Source: Pleionea mediterranea
Lineage (GTDB): Bacteria; Pseudomonadota; Gammaproteobacteria; Enterobacterales; Kangiellaceae
Assembly: GCF_003148745.1 (NCBI RefSeq)
Contig: NZ_QGGU01000001.1
Location: 199,536 to 263,535, forward strand
DNA length: 64,000 bases
Direction of reading: 5' to 3'
Shown here piece by piece: positions 63,038 through 64,000 of the stretch. The position numbers and the translations under genes were made by a program. Under the pieces are notes generated by a model, which made no database searches, was not told the DNA's origin, and saw nothing but the letters and a program-made list of their open reading frames with translations. The number at the start of each line of letters is the position of its first letter. Positions within the stretch are counted from its first letter, which is position 1.

Positions 63038-63622
63038 ATGAAAAGTCATTTTTACGCGTATATTAGTAAAACTCGTTGGTTGCAACGTTGGGGATTAAAG
63101 CGCAATGTTGTCACAGAAAATGTAATGGAACACAGCTGGGAAGTGTCAACTATTGCTCATGCGCTGGCATTAATCAAAAATAAGTATTTTGATGGCGATC
63201 TGGATGTTAATGCCATTGTGGTGGCTGCTTTGTATCACGATTGTGGTGAAGTGATCACTGGCGACATGCCATCGCCCATTAAATACCATTCACCAGAAAT
63301 TACTCGGGCTTACAAATCCATAGAGCATCAGGCTGAAAAAGAATTACTGGGATTGTTGCCCGAAGAACTGCAGCAGGAATTCAGTTCGGTACTGGTTCAA
63401 GCCAATATACCGCAGCAGCATCATCGCATAATTAAAGCCGCCGATACCATTTCTGCCTACTTAAAATGTCAGATGGAGTTGTCCTCGGGCAATCAGGAAT
63501 TCGCCAAAGCGGCAGAGAGTATTAAAGCTAACTTGGATAAACTGGATCAGCCAGAAGTTCATCACTTTATGACTGTGTTTGCAGAAAGTTACGCACTAAC
63601 ACTTGATGAATTGCTGACTTAA
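63038..63622 (+). CDS. yfbR: YfbR-type HD-domain 5'-deoxynucleotidase
   Basis: YfbR removes phosphate from deoxyribonucleoside 5'-monophosphates. The protein has 194 residues, close to E. coli YfbR (199). HD-domain metal ligands are His32 (VMEHSWEVS), the pair His67-Asp68 (LYHDCGEVITGDMPSPIKY) and an Asp in AADTISAYLKC; Glu71 is the expected catalytic residue. The YISKTRWLQRWGLKRN start is also diagnostic. The ATG at 63038 follows a one-base gap after a stop codon at 63034-63036, the end of a short frame that may be the relic of an upstream operon partner. Confidence 0.95.
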   Translation: MKSHFYAYISKTRWLQRWGLKRNVVTENVMEHSWEVSTIAHALALIKNKYFDGDLDVNAIVVAALYHDCGEVITGDMPSPIKYHSPEITRAYKSIEHQAEKELLGLLPEELQQEFSSVLVQANIPQQHHRIIKAADTISAYLKCQMELSSGNQEFAKAAESIKANLDKLDQPEVHHFMTVFAESYALTLDELLT

Positions 63623-63710
63623 CACTACTCATAATTGTAAAAGTCTTTACAATTTCAGCTGTGAAGTTGTTTGCCAATATCTAACCGTGATTAAAGGTTG
63701 TTCGCTGTTA

Positions 63711-63735
63711 AAGAAAAGCCGGCAATAAGCCGGCT
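63711..63735 (-). terminator. Terminator for the minus-strand gene at the right edge
   Basis: AGCCGGC, loop AATAA and GCCGGCT form a perfect 7-bp stem. On the minus strand it is followed by TTTTCTTT. It lies between yfbR and the end of the partial membrane protein gene; in the + direction no T-run follows. Confidence 0.7.
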
Positions 63736-63887
63736 AAAGTTGCTGATGAGGTCTGTTTATAATAAGCACGTATCTAATTAGAAAAATCACTGGTTTAAAA
63801 AGTTACTAATTAAATAAGCTAATACTCAAGTTGCTAATATACGAGTTACTAATAAACAAGTTGTCATTAAACAGTCAGGACCAAACT

Positions 63888-64000
63888 TTATTTAATGACC
63901 CAGCTCAGCAAAAAAACAACCAAAACCAGGGAGATGGCAATGATCATCGGTAAGTTTTGCGGTTTCAATAAAGGGTAAATCAAACGCTTGTAAATGATTA
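63888..64000 (-). CDS. C-terminal end of a membrane protein (continues beyond window)
   Basis: The minus-strand frame entering at 64000 reads IIYKRLIYPLLKPQNLPMII and continues into a hydrophobic helix (AISLVLVVFLLSWVIK) before a stop at 63888-63890. Only about 37 residues are in view. The tail-anchored look (helix within 20 residues of the stop) suggests a single-pass or polytopic inner membrane protein; no family can be named. Confidence 0.5.
   Translation of the reverse strand, partial: IIYKRLIYPLLKPQNLPMIIAISLVLVVFLLSWVIK

Overview
The window looks like a chromosomal segment of a free-living, probably marine gammaproteobacterium. The evidence is the gene order lpxD-fabZ-lpxA-lpxB-rnhB-dnaE at the left end, together with dbpA, yfbR, an AbgT transporter, many secreted proteases, a GlyGly-CTERM-like tail and several diguanylate cyclases. 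A finer placement is not possible from the sequence alone; an Oceanospirillales- or Kangiella-like relative is only a guess. No rRNA, tRNA or CRISPR array was seen.

Layout. 1-8.7 kb: a tightly packed lipid A / fatty acid / replication operon, with two extra genes (an unknown protein and a DUF1653 protein) between rnhB and dnaE. 8.8-19.2 kb: an accessory island. It holds two near-identical 231-bp direct repeats that encode the C-terminal helix-turn-helix of a REP-associated transposase, a frameshifted nuclease-type toxin tip followed by two immunity-like genes, a DUF2339 membrane protein, and a run of AT-rich orphan genes for small exported or membrane proteins. These are punctuated by IS3 debris, a 110-bp MITE-like element with perfect 29-bp ends, partial copies of those ends, and recurring GGGTCA-type motifs. 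19.2-28.1 kb: secreted proteins, including a reprolysin-like metalloprotease and a large subtilase with I9 and PA domains.

28.4-32.9 kb: a two-component system (membrane histidine kinase plus NtrC-family activator). It has a consensus sigma-54 promoter upstream of the kinase, a second sigma-54-like promoter ahead of a small exported protein gene, and a shared CCCCATATC/GATATGGGG element at both places. This looks like a self-contained, apparently undescribed signalling unit. 33-44 kb: a NYN-domain protein, dbpA, a lipoprotein, a PQQ-type sugar dehydrogenase with a pentapeptide-repeat N-terminus, then an FHA-GAF-GGDEF cyclase next to a Ser/Thr kinase with TPRs. 44.9-52 kb: a beta-propeller GGDEF cyclase, a LysE-type exporter, and a translationally coupled porin / periplasmic binding protein / GGDEF operon.

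52.3-57.7 kb: a lipoprotein subtilase without its own propeptide, followed at once by a small exported protein that resembles a subtilase propeptide; then a secreted esterase with calcium-binding thrombospondin-type repeats. 57.8-64 kb: an AbgT transporter, an IS3 remnant interrupted by an IS30-like end, a large ankyrin plus MORN-like protein, an RHS core remnant, yfbR, and the C-terminal end of a membrane protein running off the window.
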